64,000 bases of DNA from Anaerohalosphaeraceae bacterium. GTDB lineage: Bacteria; Planctomycetota; Phycisphaerae; Sedimentisphaerales; UBA12454. Position 1 is the stretch's first letter; every line of letters begins with the position of its first letter. Under the pieces are notes generated by a model. It searched no databases, was not told where the DNA came from, and saw nothing but the letters and a program-made list of their open reading frames with translations. The position numbers were made by a program, and so were the translations under genes. Location: positions 62,001-126,000 of the forward strand of contig JAIORA010000016.1 in the NCBI GenBank assembly GCA_021108375.1, in the 5' to 3' direction. This document shows, piece after piece, positions 54,959 through 64,000 of this stretch.

Positions 54959-55953
54959 CGCAAAAAATTTATGATACCATAATAGTCGGTGGTGGCCCGG
55001 CAGGGTTGGGAGCCGCTATTTACAGTGCCCGCGACAGGTTTGAGACAGCGGTACTGGAAAAATTTTATCCAGGCGGCCAGATTCTCAACACCGACAGAAT
55101 CGAAAATTATCCCGGCTTTGAAGATATTTCAGGCGGCGACCTTATAGCTAATATGTACGGCCAGGCTCAGAAGTTTGGCGCAGAATTTAAAACCGGTACG
55201 GATGTCCAATCCATTAAAAAACTTGCCGATGGCAATATAGAAGTGAATTGTGATACCGGCCAGTACCTGTCGAAGGCCGTCATTCTTGCCCCCGGCAGTT
55301 CATACCGCAAACTCGATGTTCCCGGCGAAGATGAGTTCAGAAGTGCAGGCACCGGCGTAAGTTATTGCGGGACTTGTGATGGGCCGTTTTACAAAGGCAA
55401 AAAAGTTGTAGCTGTCGGCGGAGGTAATACCGCTATTGAAGAAGCTCTGCACGTCGCGAAGTTTGCCGCAGAGCTGACCTTAGTCCATCGCAGGCAGGAG
55501 TTCCGAGCGACAAAAGTACTCGTCGAAGAGCTGATGGAAAAAGTAGATTCGCCACAGGGTAATATAAAATTGCAGCTCGATTCTGTTGTTACCGCTATCG
55601 AAGGTGATGAAAAAGTACAGAGCGTAAAAATTCAGAATGTAAAAACGCAGGCGGTTGAAGATGTTGATTGCGACGGCGTTTTCATCTTTGTTGGAATGGT
55701 TCCCAATACCGACTTTTTGCAAGGTTCGATTGAATTAACCGATGCGGGCTTTATAAAATGTGATGTTGGTTATCTGCGTACAAAGACCCCCGGAGTTTTC
55801 GCTGCCGGCGACTGTCGAACCGGTGCCGCTATGCAGCTTGTTACCGCTATCGCTGATGGCGTTAATGCTGCGATGATGACAAAGCAGTATTTTCGTGATG
55901 TGAACTGGTGGAACGAGCCGGTCAGTGATTCGCTTACTCCCGGCGGGTGGTAA
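54955..55953 (+). CDS. trxB: Thioredoxin reductase
   Basis: This 332-residue flavoprotein transfers electrons from NADPH to thioredoxin. The FAD motif is IIVGGGPAGLGAAIYSARD and the redox centre CGTCDGP (a CxxC). The NADPH motif is VVAVGGGNTAIEEALHVAKF and the C-terminal FAD block GVFAAGDCRTG. The GTG/ATG start overlaps the previous gene's stop as ATGA. It is the last gene of the arsC-like operon and could feed the thioredoxin-coupled ArsC. Confidence 0.95.
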   Translation: MTQKIYDTIIVGGGPAGLGAAIYSARDRFETAVLEKFYPGGQILNTDRIENYPGFEDISGGDLIANMYGQAQKFGAEFKTGTDVQSIKKLADGNIEVNCDTGQYLSKAVILAPGSSYRKLDVPGEDEFRSAGTGVSYCGTCDGPFYKGKKVVAVGGGNTAIEEALHVAKFAAELTLVHRRQEFRATKVLVEELMEKVDSPQGNIKLQLDSVVTAIEGDEKVQSVKIQNVKTQAVEDVDCDGVFIFVGMVPNTDFLQGSIELTDAGFIKCDVGYLRTKTPGVFAAGDCRTGAAMQLVTAIADGVNAAMMTKQYFRDVNWWNEPVSDSLTPGGW

Positions 55954-55967
55954 AATGCTCTAACTGT

Positions 55968-55992
55968 CCGGCCGTTCCCGCGGCTCGGCTGC
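55968..55992 (-). repeat. REP-like hairpin, diverged
   Basis: On the minus strand a GCAG head is followed by GCCGC-GGGA-ACGGC and CGG. The stem is shifted by one base, a diverged copy between trxB and the citrate synthase gene. Confidence 0.7.
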
Positions 55993-56028
55993 TAACATTA
56001 AGGATACCTCTGGTAATCGGTGCTGGTA

Positions 56029-57438
56029 TTATCTTTTACCAAGCGGCACATATTTTCGAGGTTCAACGACACTCTTATAGGCAGGCCTGATAATTCTTCC
56101 GCCACACAGCATTTCTTCGACAATATGAGCACTCCAGCCAGCGATTCTTGAGATTGCAAAAATCGGAGTGTAAAGCTCGGTTGGTATTCCTAATGTTCTG
56201 TAAACAAAGCCTGAGTAGAAATCAACGTTGGCACTGATGACTTTGTCAGACTTTTTAACATTGCCAAAGACTTCCGGAGCGAGCCTTTCGACAGTTGTGT
56301 ACATATTGAATTCTTCTTCAATGCCCTTTTCTTTAGCGAGTTTTGCGGCATATTTTTTCAGTATCACAGCTCTCGGGTCGGACAGTGTATAAACAGCGTG
56401 TCCAACGCCGTAAATCAGGCCTGTCTTGTCAAACGCCTGGCGTTTAACGATTTTCGTCAGGTAATCAACAATTTCACCTTCGCTGTCGTGGTTTTTGACG
56501 TTCTTTTGGATGTTGTCCATCATTTCGATAACTCTGATGTTGGCTCCGCCGTGCTTTAGTCCCTTAAGCGAACCGATAGCCGCGGCGATTGCTGAGTAAA
56601 CATCGGTATCTGATGAGGAAACCACGTGCGTGGTAAAGCTGGAGTTGTTACCTCCGCCGTGTTCGGCGTGCAGTACAAGACACAGGTCAAGCAGGTCGGC
56701 TTCAATCTCCGTGTATTCTTTGTCAGGCCGAATCATTCTCAGCAGATTTTCAGCGGTCGAAAGTTTTGGATTTGGCAGATGAAGAAACAAACTTTTGTCG
56801 TTGTGGTAATGCGCTTTTGCCTGGTAGCCATAAGCTGCCATTGTGGCGAATCTTGATATAAGACTTATGCACTGGCTGAGGATATTCCGCAGAGATCTGT
56901 CTTCGGGGTTTTTGTCATACGAGTAGCAGGCAAGAACACTTCGTGCCAGCTTGTTCATTATGTTGGTACTCGGTGCTTTTAGAATCATATTTTCGGTAAA
57001 ACCATCGGGCAGGGCACGTTTTTTGCCGAGTATTTCGTTAAATTTATCCAACTGTGCCTTGTCCGGCAGTTCGCCGAACAGCAGCAGGTAAGCTGTTTCT
57101 TCAAAGCCGTGTCGTTTTTCTTCGACGCATCCTGTTACGAGGTCTTTTACTTCGACTCCGCGATAGCTCAACCTGCCTTGGACAGGTACTTTTTCCGCAT
57201 CTTTAACGATATAGCCGTGTACATTGCCGATTTCGGTCAAACCGACTAGTACGCCGGTTCCATCAGCATTTCGTAGGCCGCGTTTGACGCTAAACTGCGT
57301 ATAGAGAGGTTGTGGAATTCTATTGTTTTTGCGGATTTTCTTAGCCAATTCGCCTATGAAAGGGTCTCTCAATGGCGTTTCGATAGGAATTACTGGTTTT
57401 TCGAAGGTTATCTCGGTTTTTTCCATTTTCTCTTTCAT
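56029..57438 (-). CDS. gltA: Citrate synthase
   Basis: This 469-residue protein has the active-site histidine in LVLHAEHGGGNNSSFTTHVV, the second His in YGVGHAVYTLSDPRA, and the catalytic aspartate later (VDFYSGFVYRTLGIP). The N-terminus GLRNADGTGVLVGLTEIGNV is characteristic of the longer anaerobe-type citrate synthases of about 460 residues. GGGA lies eight bases before the start. It condenses oxaloacetate with acetyl-CoA. It is monocistronic and divergent from efp. Confidence 0.93.
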   Translation of the reverse strand: MKEKMEKTEITFEKPVIPIETPLRDPFIGELAKKIRKNNRIPQPLYTQFSVKRGLRNADGTGVLVGLTEIGNVHGYIVKDAEKVPVQGRLSYRGVEVKDLVTGCVEEKRHGFEETAYLLLFGELPDKAQLDKFNEILGKKRALPDGFTENMILKAPSTNIMNKLARSVLACYSYDKNPEDRSLRNILSQCISLISRFATMAAYGYQAKAHYHNDKSLFLHLPNPKLSTAENLLRMIRPDKEYTEIEADLLDLCLVLHAEHGGGNNSSFTTHVVSSSDTDVYSAIAAAIGSLKGLKHGGANIRVIEMMDNIQKNVKNHDSEGEIVDYLTKIVKRQAFDKTGLIYGVGHAVYTLSDPRAVILKKYAAKLAKEKGIEEEFNMYTTVERLAPEVFGNVKKSDKVISANVDFYSGFVYRTLGIPTELYTPIFAISRIAGWSAHIVEEMLCGGRIIRPAYKSVVEPRKYVPLGKR

Positions 57439-57666
57439 TTTTCGTCCCTGGAAATAATGGGTTAATTAGTCAAGTGCGCACAAGCTGGATGCTTACAGTT
57501 ACGACCTCAGACGCTGAATTGTAGTCGAGTTTTGCGGTTTTTGCAAGAGATAAATTGGGATTGTGTTATATTCTAATCCTTGACTTTACAGCGGTTTTCA
57601 GGGATACTCACTGCCCTGTATTGGAACGAAAAACGCAAATTATTACTTGATTGGAAAAGAGTCGTT

Positions 57667-58221
57667 ATGAGAGCTTCGGATATGAAAAAGGGCCAGACTA
57701 TCATCGTTGATGGCAAGCTCTATGTTGTTGTAGATTACCAGCACGTTAAGCTCGGCAAGGGCGGGGCTATTTATCAGACAAAAATAAAGGGTGTTGTTGA
57801 CGGTTTAACTCAGAATATTAGGCTTCGTGCCGAAGAGAATGTCGAAGAGGCCTTTATGGACAGGCGAAAGTTCGAGTATCTCTACTCTCAGCCCAACGAA
57901 CACGTGCTTATGGATATGGAAACTTACGACCAGATTTCGCTCGACGATGATGCTTTCGGCGATGGCAAGCTCTACTTAAAGCCCAATACCGAATTGCAGG
58001 TTAGTATGTATGATGGCAAACCGGTTGTAGTAACTCTGCCAAATACGGTTGAGCTGGAAGTTACCGACACTCCGCCGGAAATTAAAGGTGCAACCGCGAC
58101 AAATCAGTATAAGTCCGCGATACTTGAAACAGGTGCCTCTGTTGATGTGCCTGCATTTGTCAAGAATGGCGATGTTGTCCGTATCGACACAAGGACCGCA
58201 GAGTATCTGACAAGAGTTTAG
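57667..58221 (+). CDS. efp: Elongation factor P
   Basis: EF-P relieves ribosome stalling at polyproline. At 184 residues from MRASDMKKGQTIIVDGKLYV it has the usual three-domain length. The tip loop reads VKLGKGGAIYQTK, with a lysine at the position modified in other bacteria. TNTVELEVTDTPPEIKGAT-like sequence (PNTVELEVTDTPPEIKG) and GDVVRIDTRTAEYLTRV end the protein. A longer in-frame reading from 57580 is rejected because GGAAAAGAG precedes 57667. It lies 30 bases upstream of secA. Confidence 0.95.
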   Translation: MRASDMKKGQTIIVDGKLYVVVDYQHVKLGKGGAIYQTKIKGVVDGLTQNIRLRAEENVEEAFMDRRKFEYLYSQPNEHVLMDMETYDQISLDDDAFGDGKLYLKPNTELQVSMYDGKPVVVTLPNTVELEVTDTPPEIKGATATNQYKSAILETGASVDVPAFVKNGDVVRIDTRTAEYLTRV

Positions 58222-58251
58222 GGAACCTCAAAAATTTAAGAAACGATAATT

Positions 58252-61200
58252 TTGATTGATAAAATAAACAAGTTTCTCGTCAGGCTTTTCGGCTCGCGCA
58301 ACGAAAGACTCATAAAATCTTATATGAGCGTTGCTGTTTTGTCTGGTGAGTTTGAACGGGAGCTTTCAGTTCTCGACGATACATCTCTCAGTGCAAAAAC
58401 CGCTGAGTTCAAATCACGCATAGATTCCGGCCAGTCGCTCGACGACCTGATTCCGGAGGTCTTTGCAGTCGTTCGCGAAACGGCAAAGCGGAAACTGGAG
58501 ATGCGGCATTTCGATGTCCAGCTAATCGGCGGCAAGGTACTCTTCGAAGGTAAAATTGCTGAGATGGCTACCGGCGAAGGCAAAACCCTCGTTGCCACAC
58601 TGGCGACATATATGGTTTATCTTACCGGCAGAAAAGTACACGTCATTACCGTTAACGATTATCTGGCAAAGCGGGACTCCGAATGGATGACTCCTGTCTA
58701 TAATGCTCTGGGTATGACCTGCGGCGCGATTCAGGCCGGTATGGATACTTCCGGGGCCGAACGAAAGGACAAGTATGCTTGCGATATAACTTACGGCACG
58801 AACAACGAGTTCGGCTTTGACTATCTGCGAGACAATATGAAAGTCTCGGCCAGTCAGTTAGCTCAAGGCCCGCTGGACTATGCGATTATCGATGAGGTCG
58901 ATTCGATTCTTATAGACGAGGCCAGAACGCCGTTGATTATTTCCGGCCCGGCTCAGGATGACGTATCGCGATACAAAAAAGCCGATGCTGTTGCGCAAAA
59001 GATTATCCAGCTTCAGGCAGAATACGACCGTCTGGGAAACGGCATTGCCTCTGCTGGTCTTTTACTTGCAAATGCCCGTGGCGAATTTTCCGAAGCGAAA
59101 AAAGCCAAAGACCAGCCCAGAATGAAAAAGGCTCAGGAAGCAATTGAAAAATTTCAGGCACAGATTGATTCCGATGAGCTTCGTTTGGAATCGGCTCAGC
59201 AGTATTATGAAGTTGAGCTTGACCGAAAAAGCGTTCACCTAAATCACGATGGTCTGGGTAAGGCTCAGGAACTGGCTGGGGTTGGCTCGTTTTTTACCGG
59301 CTCTAATATGGAATGGCCGCACCTGCTTGAGCAGAGCCTGCGAGCTCGCATTGCTTTTGAAAAGGAAAAAGATTACGTTGTAATGGATGGCAAGGTTGTC
59401 ATCGTTGATGAATTTACCGGCCGGTTAATGGAGGGTCGTCAATGGTCTGACGGACTCCATCAGGCTGTTGAAGCTAAGGAAAATGTCGAAGTCAAACAGG
59501 AATCACAGACTTTGGCGACGATTACGCTGCAAAACTTTTTCAGGCTTTACGGCCAGCTTTCCGGGATGACCGGCACAGCCCTGACAGAGGCAGATGAGTT
59601 TATGCAGATATACAAACTCGAAGTTGTTACCATTCCCACGAATAAGCCTTGCGCAAGGGATGACCGCGACGATATGATATACCGGTCGATGAAGGAAAAG
59701 TTTAACGCTATCGTCGAGAATATAAATGAAGAGAGCGGTAACGGCAGGCCTGTTCTGGTCGGTACTATCAGCGTTGAAAAAAGTGAAGAAATTTCAAAGG
59801 CTCTTAGCAGAAAGTATGGCATTGAACACGAAGTACTTAACGCCAAACAGCATGCTCGCGAGGCTCTTATAGTTGAAAAGGCGGGTTGGCAGCACACAGA
59901 CCGCGCTGGTAAAATCCGCGGCAATGTAACGATAGCAACGAATATGGCCGGCCGTGGAACTGATATTAAACTTGGCGAAGGCGTAGCTGATCTTGGCGGA
60001 CTGCACATAGTTGGTACCGAACGCCACGAATCAAGGCGTATTGACAATCAGCTTCGAGGCCGGGCAGGTCGGCAGGGGGACAAGGGTTCGAGCCAATTCT
60101 TTCTGAGTTTCGATGACGACCTTATGAAACTTTTTGGCGGCGAAAGAATCCCAAAACTTCTCAATATGGTCGGTTGGAAAGATGATGAGCCGATACTGCA
60201 CCCGGCGATAAGCAGGCAAATCGCTAAGGTGCAAAAAAAGGTTGAGCAGCGAAACTTTGAATCCAGAAAAAGCCTGCTCGAATATGACGAGGTTATGGAT
60301 TATCAGCGAAAAACTTTCTATTCTCGCCGCCGTCAGATAATCGCCGGGCAGGGCCTGAAAGAAATCATAAACGAAATGATAGATTCGGTCGTGGAAACAA
60401 ACTGCCGGGTCATTCTCGCAGCCGATTACAGATACGACTGTATCGTCGAATGGGCAAGGAGTAATTTTGGCCTCGAGCTAAGCAGCCGGTCAATAAACGG
60501 CCTTGATGCCGAGCGGATAGAAGAACGGATAAAGAAAAACGCCAAACTCGAATCGGCCAATAGTATTTCGATTCAGCTTGGCGAATACCTGGAGGACTTT
60601 TCCGACCCGTCAAGCTGGAATATTGAGGGTCTTTGCAAATGGGCAATGAGCAATTTCAGTGTTAGTTTTTCCGCTAACAAAGCAAGGCAGATGACCAGCG
60701 AAGAGATTGAGCAAACTCTCGCCCAGGCCGCCGCTGACCAGATAGATAAGAAAAATTATTCTCGGCTGGAAGAATTTCTCGCCCCGAATTTCCCCGCCAA
60801 AACACTCGCGGATTGGGCGTTCGATAAATTTGAGGTAAAACTTTCCGACGAGGACATCGAGCATCTAAAGGCCGGCCACTCCCAGGAAAAGCTTGTCGGC
60901 CGAATCCACGAAAAATATACTCAAAGAGAAATTGAATATCCGATAGATTTTGCGATGAGCCACGCTTTTGGCTCGGAGCAGGAAAATGTATATGCTTACG
61001 AAAACATTTGCCAATGGGTAAAACTTCGCTTTGGCAAGGATTTGTCCGTATCGCATCTCCAAAACAGCTCTCAAAAATCGATACATCAGGAGCTTCTGCA
61101 AATTAGTCGCCAGTATCATCAGGATGGCCTTGAAAAAGAGATTGATGAAAAAATTGCTTCGATTACTCCTGAAGCTCTCGCCGACTGGGCAAAGCAGCGT

Positions 61201-61737
61201 TTCACTGCCGATATTGACATAGAAGATTTAGCAAATTCCGATACCGCTAAAGAATCGCTGCTGGATGCGGGTAAAAATTTCATTCGCACCGAACTCAACG
61301 ACCTGGAAAAATATGTTTTGATTCAGATTTACGATGGAGCGTGGAAAGACCACTTATATTCAATGGACCATCTCAAGAGCAGTATTTTTATGCGTGCTTT
61401 TGCTGAGAAGGACCCCAAACTTGAATACAAGCAGGAAGGTTTCCGAATGTTCAGCGAGATGCTCGATGTAATCGAAGACAGGGTAACCGATACGATTTTC
61501 AAGGTAAGGCTTGCACCCGGCACACGCGCCAGAAGTGTCTGGAACGTTGGCGCTGCCAAGCACGACGAAGTTGGCCAGTTTGCTGTTTCCCAGCGCCAGC
61601 GCGCTGCTGCTCAGGCACCGCAGGGCGAAGCCGCAAAGGTTAAACAGATAAAACTTCAGACCCCAAAGGTCGGCAGGAACGACCCCTGTCCGTGCGGCAG
61701 CGGCAAAAAGTACAAAAAATGTTGTGGAAGCCTTTAG
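58252..61737 (+). CDS. secA: Preprotein translocase ATPase SecA, expanded form
   Basis: This 1161-residue motor drives protein export through SecYEG; typical SecAs have about 800-900 residues. Motifs are intact: [17 protein letters not shown] (Walker A), [17 protein letters not shown] (Walker B), [20 protein letters not shown], and a C-terminal zinc finger [16 protein letters not shown]. Two regions are enlarged: a coiled-coil-like insertion at about 255-320 in the preprotein cross-linking domain, and the helical wing domain, where a W-A-x-x-x-F unit recurs at W734, W797, W855, W922 and W979. The TTG start gives [20 protein letters not shown], the expected N-terminus. Confidence 0.95.
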   Translation: MIDKINKFLVRLFGSRNERLIKSYMSVAVLSGEFERELSVLDDTSLSAKTAEFKSRIDSGQSLDDLIPEVFAVVRETAKRKLEMRHFDVQLIGGKVLFEGKIAEMATGEGKTLVATLATYMVYLTGRKVHVITVNDYLAKRDSEWMTPVYNALGMTCGAIQAGMDTSGAERKDKYACDITYGTNNEFGFDYLRDNMKVSASQLAQGPLDYAIIDEVDSILIDEARTPLIISGPAQDDVSRYKKADAVAQKIIQLQAEYDRLGNGIASAGLLLANARGEFSEAKKAKDQPRMKKAQEAIEKFQAQIDSDELRLESAQQYYEVELDRKSVHLNHDGLGKAQELAGVGSFFTGSNMEWPHLLEQSLRARIAFEKEKDYVVMDGKVVIVDEFTGRLMEGRQWSDGLHQAVEAKENVEVKQESQTLATITLQNFFRLYGQLSGMTGTALTEADEFMQIYKLEVVTIPTNKPCARDDRDDMIYRSMKEKFNAIVENINEESGNGRPVLVGTISVEKSEEISKALSRKYGIEHEVLNAKQHAREALIVEKAGWQHTDRAGKIRGNVTIATNMAGRGTDIKLGEGVADLGGLHIVGTERHESRRIDNQLRGRAGRQGDKGSSQFFLSFDDDLMKLFGGERIPKLLNMVGWKDDEPILHPAISRQIAKVQKKVEQRNFESRKSLLEYDEVMDYQRKTFYSRRRQIIAGQGLKEIINEMIDSVVETNCRVILAADYRYDCIVEWARSNFGLELSSRSINGLDAERIEERIKKNAKLESANSISIQLGEYLEDFSDPSSWNIEGLCKWAMSNFSVSFSANKARQMTSEEIEQTLAQAAADQIDKKNYSRLEEFLAPNFPAKTLADWAFDKFEVKLSDEDIEHLKAGHSQEKLVGRIHEKYTQREIEYPIDFAMSHAFGSEQENVYAYENICQWVKLRFGKDLSVSHLQNSSQKSIHQELLQISRQYHQDGLEKEIDEKIASITPEALADWAKQRFTADIDIEDLANSDTAKESLLDAGKNFIRTELNDLEKYVLIQIYDGAWKDHLYSMDHLKSSIFMRAFAEKDPKLEYKQEGFRMFSEMLDVIEDRVTDTIFKVRLAPGTRARSVWNVGAAKHDEVGQFAVSQRQRAAAQAPQGEAAKVKQIKLQTPKVGRNDPCPCGSGKKYKKCCGSL

Positions 61738-61884
61738 GCATATAAATAATATGCTGTTGTCATTTCGACTGGAGCGCAGCGCAATGAAGAAATCTGTTCC
61801 AAAAAAATCCGTGTTAATCCGTGTCTGATTTTTTTAAAAAATCTCTGTGTTCTCTGTGAACTCTGTGGCTAAAAATAAAGTACT
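61738..61884. repeat. Dispersed repeats after secA
   Basis: A GTCATTTCGACTGGAGCG unit (61758-61800) is followed by 'ccgtgttaatccgtgtctg' and 'ctctgtgttctctgtgaact' words. No terminator hairpin is evident. Confidence 0.6.
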
Positions 61885-62082
61885 TTAATCTTTTTTTCTT
61901 ATCCATTTACTGCGAAATCTGTTGCGGATTTTCTCATTGAACCGACCCCCGATTTTTTGTGTTGAACTGGAAAACTCAATTTTTTTAAGGTCAGCGTTTT
62001 TTGGCTTGGGCCTGAAAAAAGATGATACTTTGTTTGCAACCCGCCAAAATACCATTACGATATTTGCTTTGAATCTGTTCAT
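61885..62082 (-). CDS. Small basic hypothetical protein, third gene of the tyrS run
   Basis: This 65-residue, strongly basic protein begins MNRFKANIVMVFWRVANKVS and has a short hydrophobic N-terminal helix. Its ATG overlaps the preceding gene's stop as ATGA, which is the main argument that it is real. No family is recognised. Confidence 0.5.
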   Translation of the reverse strand: MNRFKANIVMVFWRVANKVSSFFRPKPKNADLKKIEFSSSTQKIGGRFNEKIRNRFRSKWIRKKD

Positions 62083-62660
62083 CTTGCGACAGCTCTTTTA
62101 GTTGCCTCCAGCAATTGCTCAGTGGCCATCTCCTCAAACTTTGTTTTACCGAAAAGTTGATAACTTCGCAGGATTTCCGGCTTGTCGGCGTGGTATTGGT
62201 TAACTGCATCTATTCCGCCTCCTGCTATGCCAGAGGTTTTATAATCGATGTCAATAAGCCAACGGCTGAATTCTTCATTGCATTCAGCGGGATATATAAT
62301 TGCGGTTGCGTATTTACCGCTACTGAATTTTGCCATCTGCACATTAGCCATTGCCGGCGGCGTATTTTTTACCGCTGCATCAACTAATCGCTGATAATCG
62401 CCAGTTACGGTTTGTTTGTCACCGCTATAAAAAAACAGACCCATCTCAAGGCCGAATATATCGTTCGGCACACCCTTGAGCTCCATAGTTCCATCTGAAG
62501 CGGCGTTATAAATTTTATAAACCTTAATATCTTTGAACCGTTCGCTTTCCAGCAGTTGCCCAACTTCGCCGGCGGTAAAGCCCACAGTGGACGTATCGCC
62601 AAAATCGACAACGTAAAGTCCAACATATTCTGGCGTATTTTTAATTTCCGGCAGTTTCAT
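62079..62660 (-). CDS. Hypothetical protein cotranscribed with tyrS
   Basis: This 193-residue soluble protein begins MKLPEIKNTPEYVGLYVVDF. It has alternating strands and helices (STVGFTAGEVGQLLESERFK and IYNAASDGTMELKGV), with no membrane segment or known motif. The start overlaps the tyrS stop as TAATG, so translation is coupled. No family is recognised. Confidence 0.75.
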   Translation of the reverse strand: MKLPEIKNTPEYVGLYVVDFGDTSTVGFTAGEVGQLLESERFKDIKVYKIYNAASDGTMELKGVPNDIFGLEMGLFFYSGDKQTVTGDYQRLVDAAVKNTPPAMANVQMAKFSSGKYATAIIYPAECNEEFSRWLIDIDYKTSGIAGGGIDAVNQYHADKPEILRSYQLFGKTKFEEMATEQLLEATKRAVAR

Positions 62661-63868
62661 TATTTCACCACGAGCTTTGCGAATTTACGCTTTCCGACTT
62701 TTACAATCATCTCACCAGCGGGGGTTATTGGCTGATTCGGGTCGCTGACTTTTTCGCTGTCAATGGTAACCCCGCCCTGCTTAATCATCCTTTTTGCTTC
62801 GCCGCCACTGTTTACCAGCCCGCAAATACTCAGCAGTTTTGCCGCCGCAACAGGTTCTGCCGACATTTCTATTTCCGCAATGTCGCTCGGCAGTTGGTTT
62901 TGAGCAAAGACATTATTAAATTCCGCCGCCGCTGTCTCGGCAGCATTGGCATCGTAGAATGTTTCGACTATTGTCTTGCCCAGCAGCACCTTTGCCTCTT
63001 TGGGATGTGTTTTGGATGGGTCAATAAGTTCCGCGATTTTTTCAGTTGGCAAATCTGTCAGCAGTGTAAAATAATTTTCCATCATTTCATCGCTGATACT
63101 CATTACCTTGCCGAACATATCGTTAGGCTCATCGGTAACGCCGATATAATTGCCTTTGGATTTACTCATTTTTTCCTTGCCGTCAAGCCCGACAAGTATC
63201 GGCATAGTCATTACGATTTGCGGCTTTTGATTATTAACCCTCTGCAAATCGCGACCAACGAGATTATTAAACGTCTGGTCTGTTCCGCCCAACTCAACAT
63301 CGGCTTCAACCATCACGGAATCGTAACCCTGCATCAGCGGGTAAAGGAATTCGTGGATACTTATGGGTTCGCCTGCTTTGTAACGAATATCGAAAGTATC
63401 TCTCTCAAGCATTCTCGCCACGGTCATCGTGCTGGTCAGCTTGATAATATCAACCAGTTTCAATCCCGCCAGCCATTCGCTGTTCGGGTGGACTTCAAAT
63501 TTATCTTCGGAGGTATCAAGAATTTTCCCGGCCTGGTCAATATAGGTCTGCGCGTTTTGTTTGATTTGTTCTGTCGAGAGCATTGGCCGGGTGGAGTTTT
63601 GCCCAGTCGGGTCGCCGATAAGAGCGGTGTAGTCGCCGATAATCAGAACTGCTTTATGGCCTGCATCCTGAAACTGTCTCATTTTTCGCATAACAACGGT
63701 GTGTCCCAGATGTATATCCGGGGCAGTCGGGTCCATTCCGAGTTTCACACGTAATTGCCTGCCTGTCTCAGCGGCTTCTTTAAGTCGCGTAGCCAGGTCC
63801 TTTTCGTTGAATATATCCACCGCTCCGCGTTTGAGCAATTTTAGTTGTTCGTTGGTGCTCTCTGCCAT
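62660..63868 (-). CDS. tyrS: Tyrosyl-tRNA synthetase
   Basis: This class I synthetase charges tRNA-Tyr. The HIGH motif is DIHLGHTVVMRK and the KMSKS motif is KMSKSKGNYIGV. GTDQTFNNLVGRDLQR and the C-terminal S4 domain (AKLLSICGLVNSGGEAKRMI) complete it. The start at 63868 (MAESTNEQ) has AAGGCG six bases ahead and is preferred over an in-frame TTG at 63886, giving 402 residues. It heads a three-gene run with two hypothetical genes. Confidence 0.96.
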   Translation of the reverse strand: MAESTNEQLKLLKRGAVDIFNEKDLATRLKEAAETGRQLRVKLGMDPTAPDIHLGHTVVMRKMRQFQDAGHKAVLIIGDYTALIGDPTGQNSTRPMLSTEQIKQNAQTYIDQAGKILDTSEDKFEVHPNSEWLAGLKLVDIIKLTSTMTVARMLERDTFDIRYKAGEPISIHEFLYPLMQGYDSVMVEADVELGGTDQTFNNLVGRDLQRVNNQKPQIVMTMPILVGLDGKEKMSKSKGNYIGVTDEPNDMFGKVMSISDEMMENYFTLLTDLPTEKIAELIDPSKTHPKEAKVLLGKTIVETFYDANAAETAAAEFNNVFAQNQLPSDIAEIEMSAEPVAAAKLLSICGLVNSGGEAKRMIKQGGVTIDSEKVSDPNQPITPAGEMIVKVGKRKFAKLVVK

Positions 63869-64000
63869 AATTCGCCTTTTATCCAATTAAAAATCACGAA
63901 CCAATGATTTTACCGCAGATTAACAGTTGAATCAACAGAAATGATTCCATTCGTTCAACAGCTTTTACACATTCTTGCGATAAATCAGCCAGTATGTGGC

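Overview
The window reads as a chromosomal segment of a planctomycete-like bacterium, probably class Phycisphaerae (Planctomycetota). The assignment is inferred from a PEP-CTERM exported protein, an EF-P with a KLGKGG tip, an oversized SecA, a six-domain ribosomal protein S1, and unusually repeat-rich intergenic DNA. No 16S rRNA gene is present to confirm it.

Housekeeping genes dominate, in short operons on both strands. They include a flavin oxidoreductase (cut by the left edge), acylphosphatase, a GAF-SpoIIE phosphatase, cmk-plsC, ispH, rpsA, a sigma-70 factor, apt-aroB, guaB/guaA, hisA, dnaE, trmB, ppdK, tRNA-His, nadB-bioD-bioA, recG, rnpB, a MATE exporter, arsC-type reductase plus trxB, citrate synthase, efp, secA and tyrS.

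Accessory units sit singly at junctions between these genes: a RelE/Phd toxin-antitoxin pair (0.9-1.4 kb); a PmeII-like restriction-modification pair lodged between guaB and guaA (16.3-17.9 kb); a C5-methyltransferase/HNH nuclease/Vsr set upstream of dnaE (21.1-23.7 kb); a DPDY-type DNA methyltransferase with an unrecognised partner (27.7-29.3 kb); a REP-associated tyrosine transposase with REP-like hairpins around it and along the window (30.9-31.8 kb and five further sites); and a 72-codon GH130 remnant directly after dnaE.

The most unusual content is a phage-packaging-like gene set without any capsid, portal or integrase gene. It comprises an orphan terminase large subunit (1.5-3.0 kb) and, 40 kb away, a one-strand cluster (43.4-47.6 kb): a two-HTH protein, a soluble ABC ATPase, a GNAT acyltransferase, a small ORF plus a DUF2335 membrane protein, a ParB-like protein and a terminase-small-subunit-like protein. 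Three of these loci (terL, parB, HTH) share the same upstream sequence element and almost the same ribosome-binding leader, suggesting that the distant terminase belongs to the same regulon or module. This is my best candidate for an undescribed system.

Intergenic DNA carries several dispersed repeat families: GTAG-headed REP-like hairpins with covarying stems; hairpins with hypervariable stems followed by a conserved GGCTAAACGGCGATG tail; GTCATTCCCGC-type palindromes; GTCATTTCGAC-type inverted repeats; and simple 'cacagatt/acacggatt' words. Two islands of roughly 10-bp-phased A/T tracts suggest intrinsically curved DNA.
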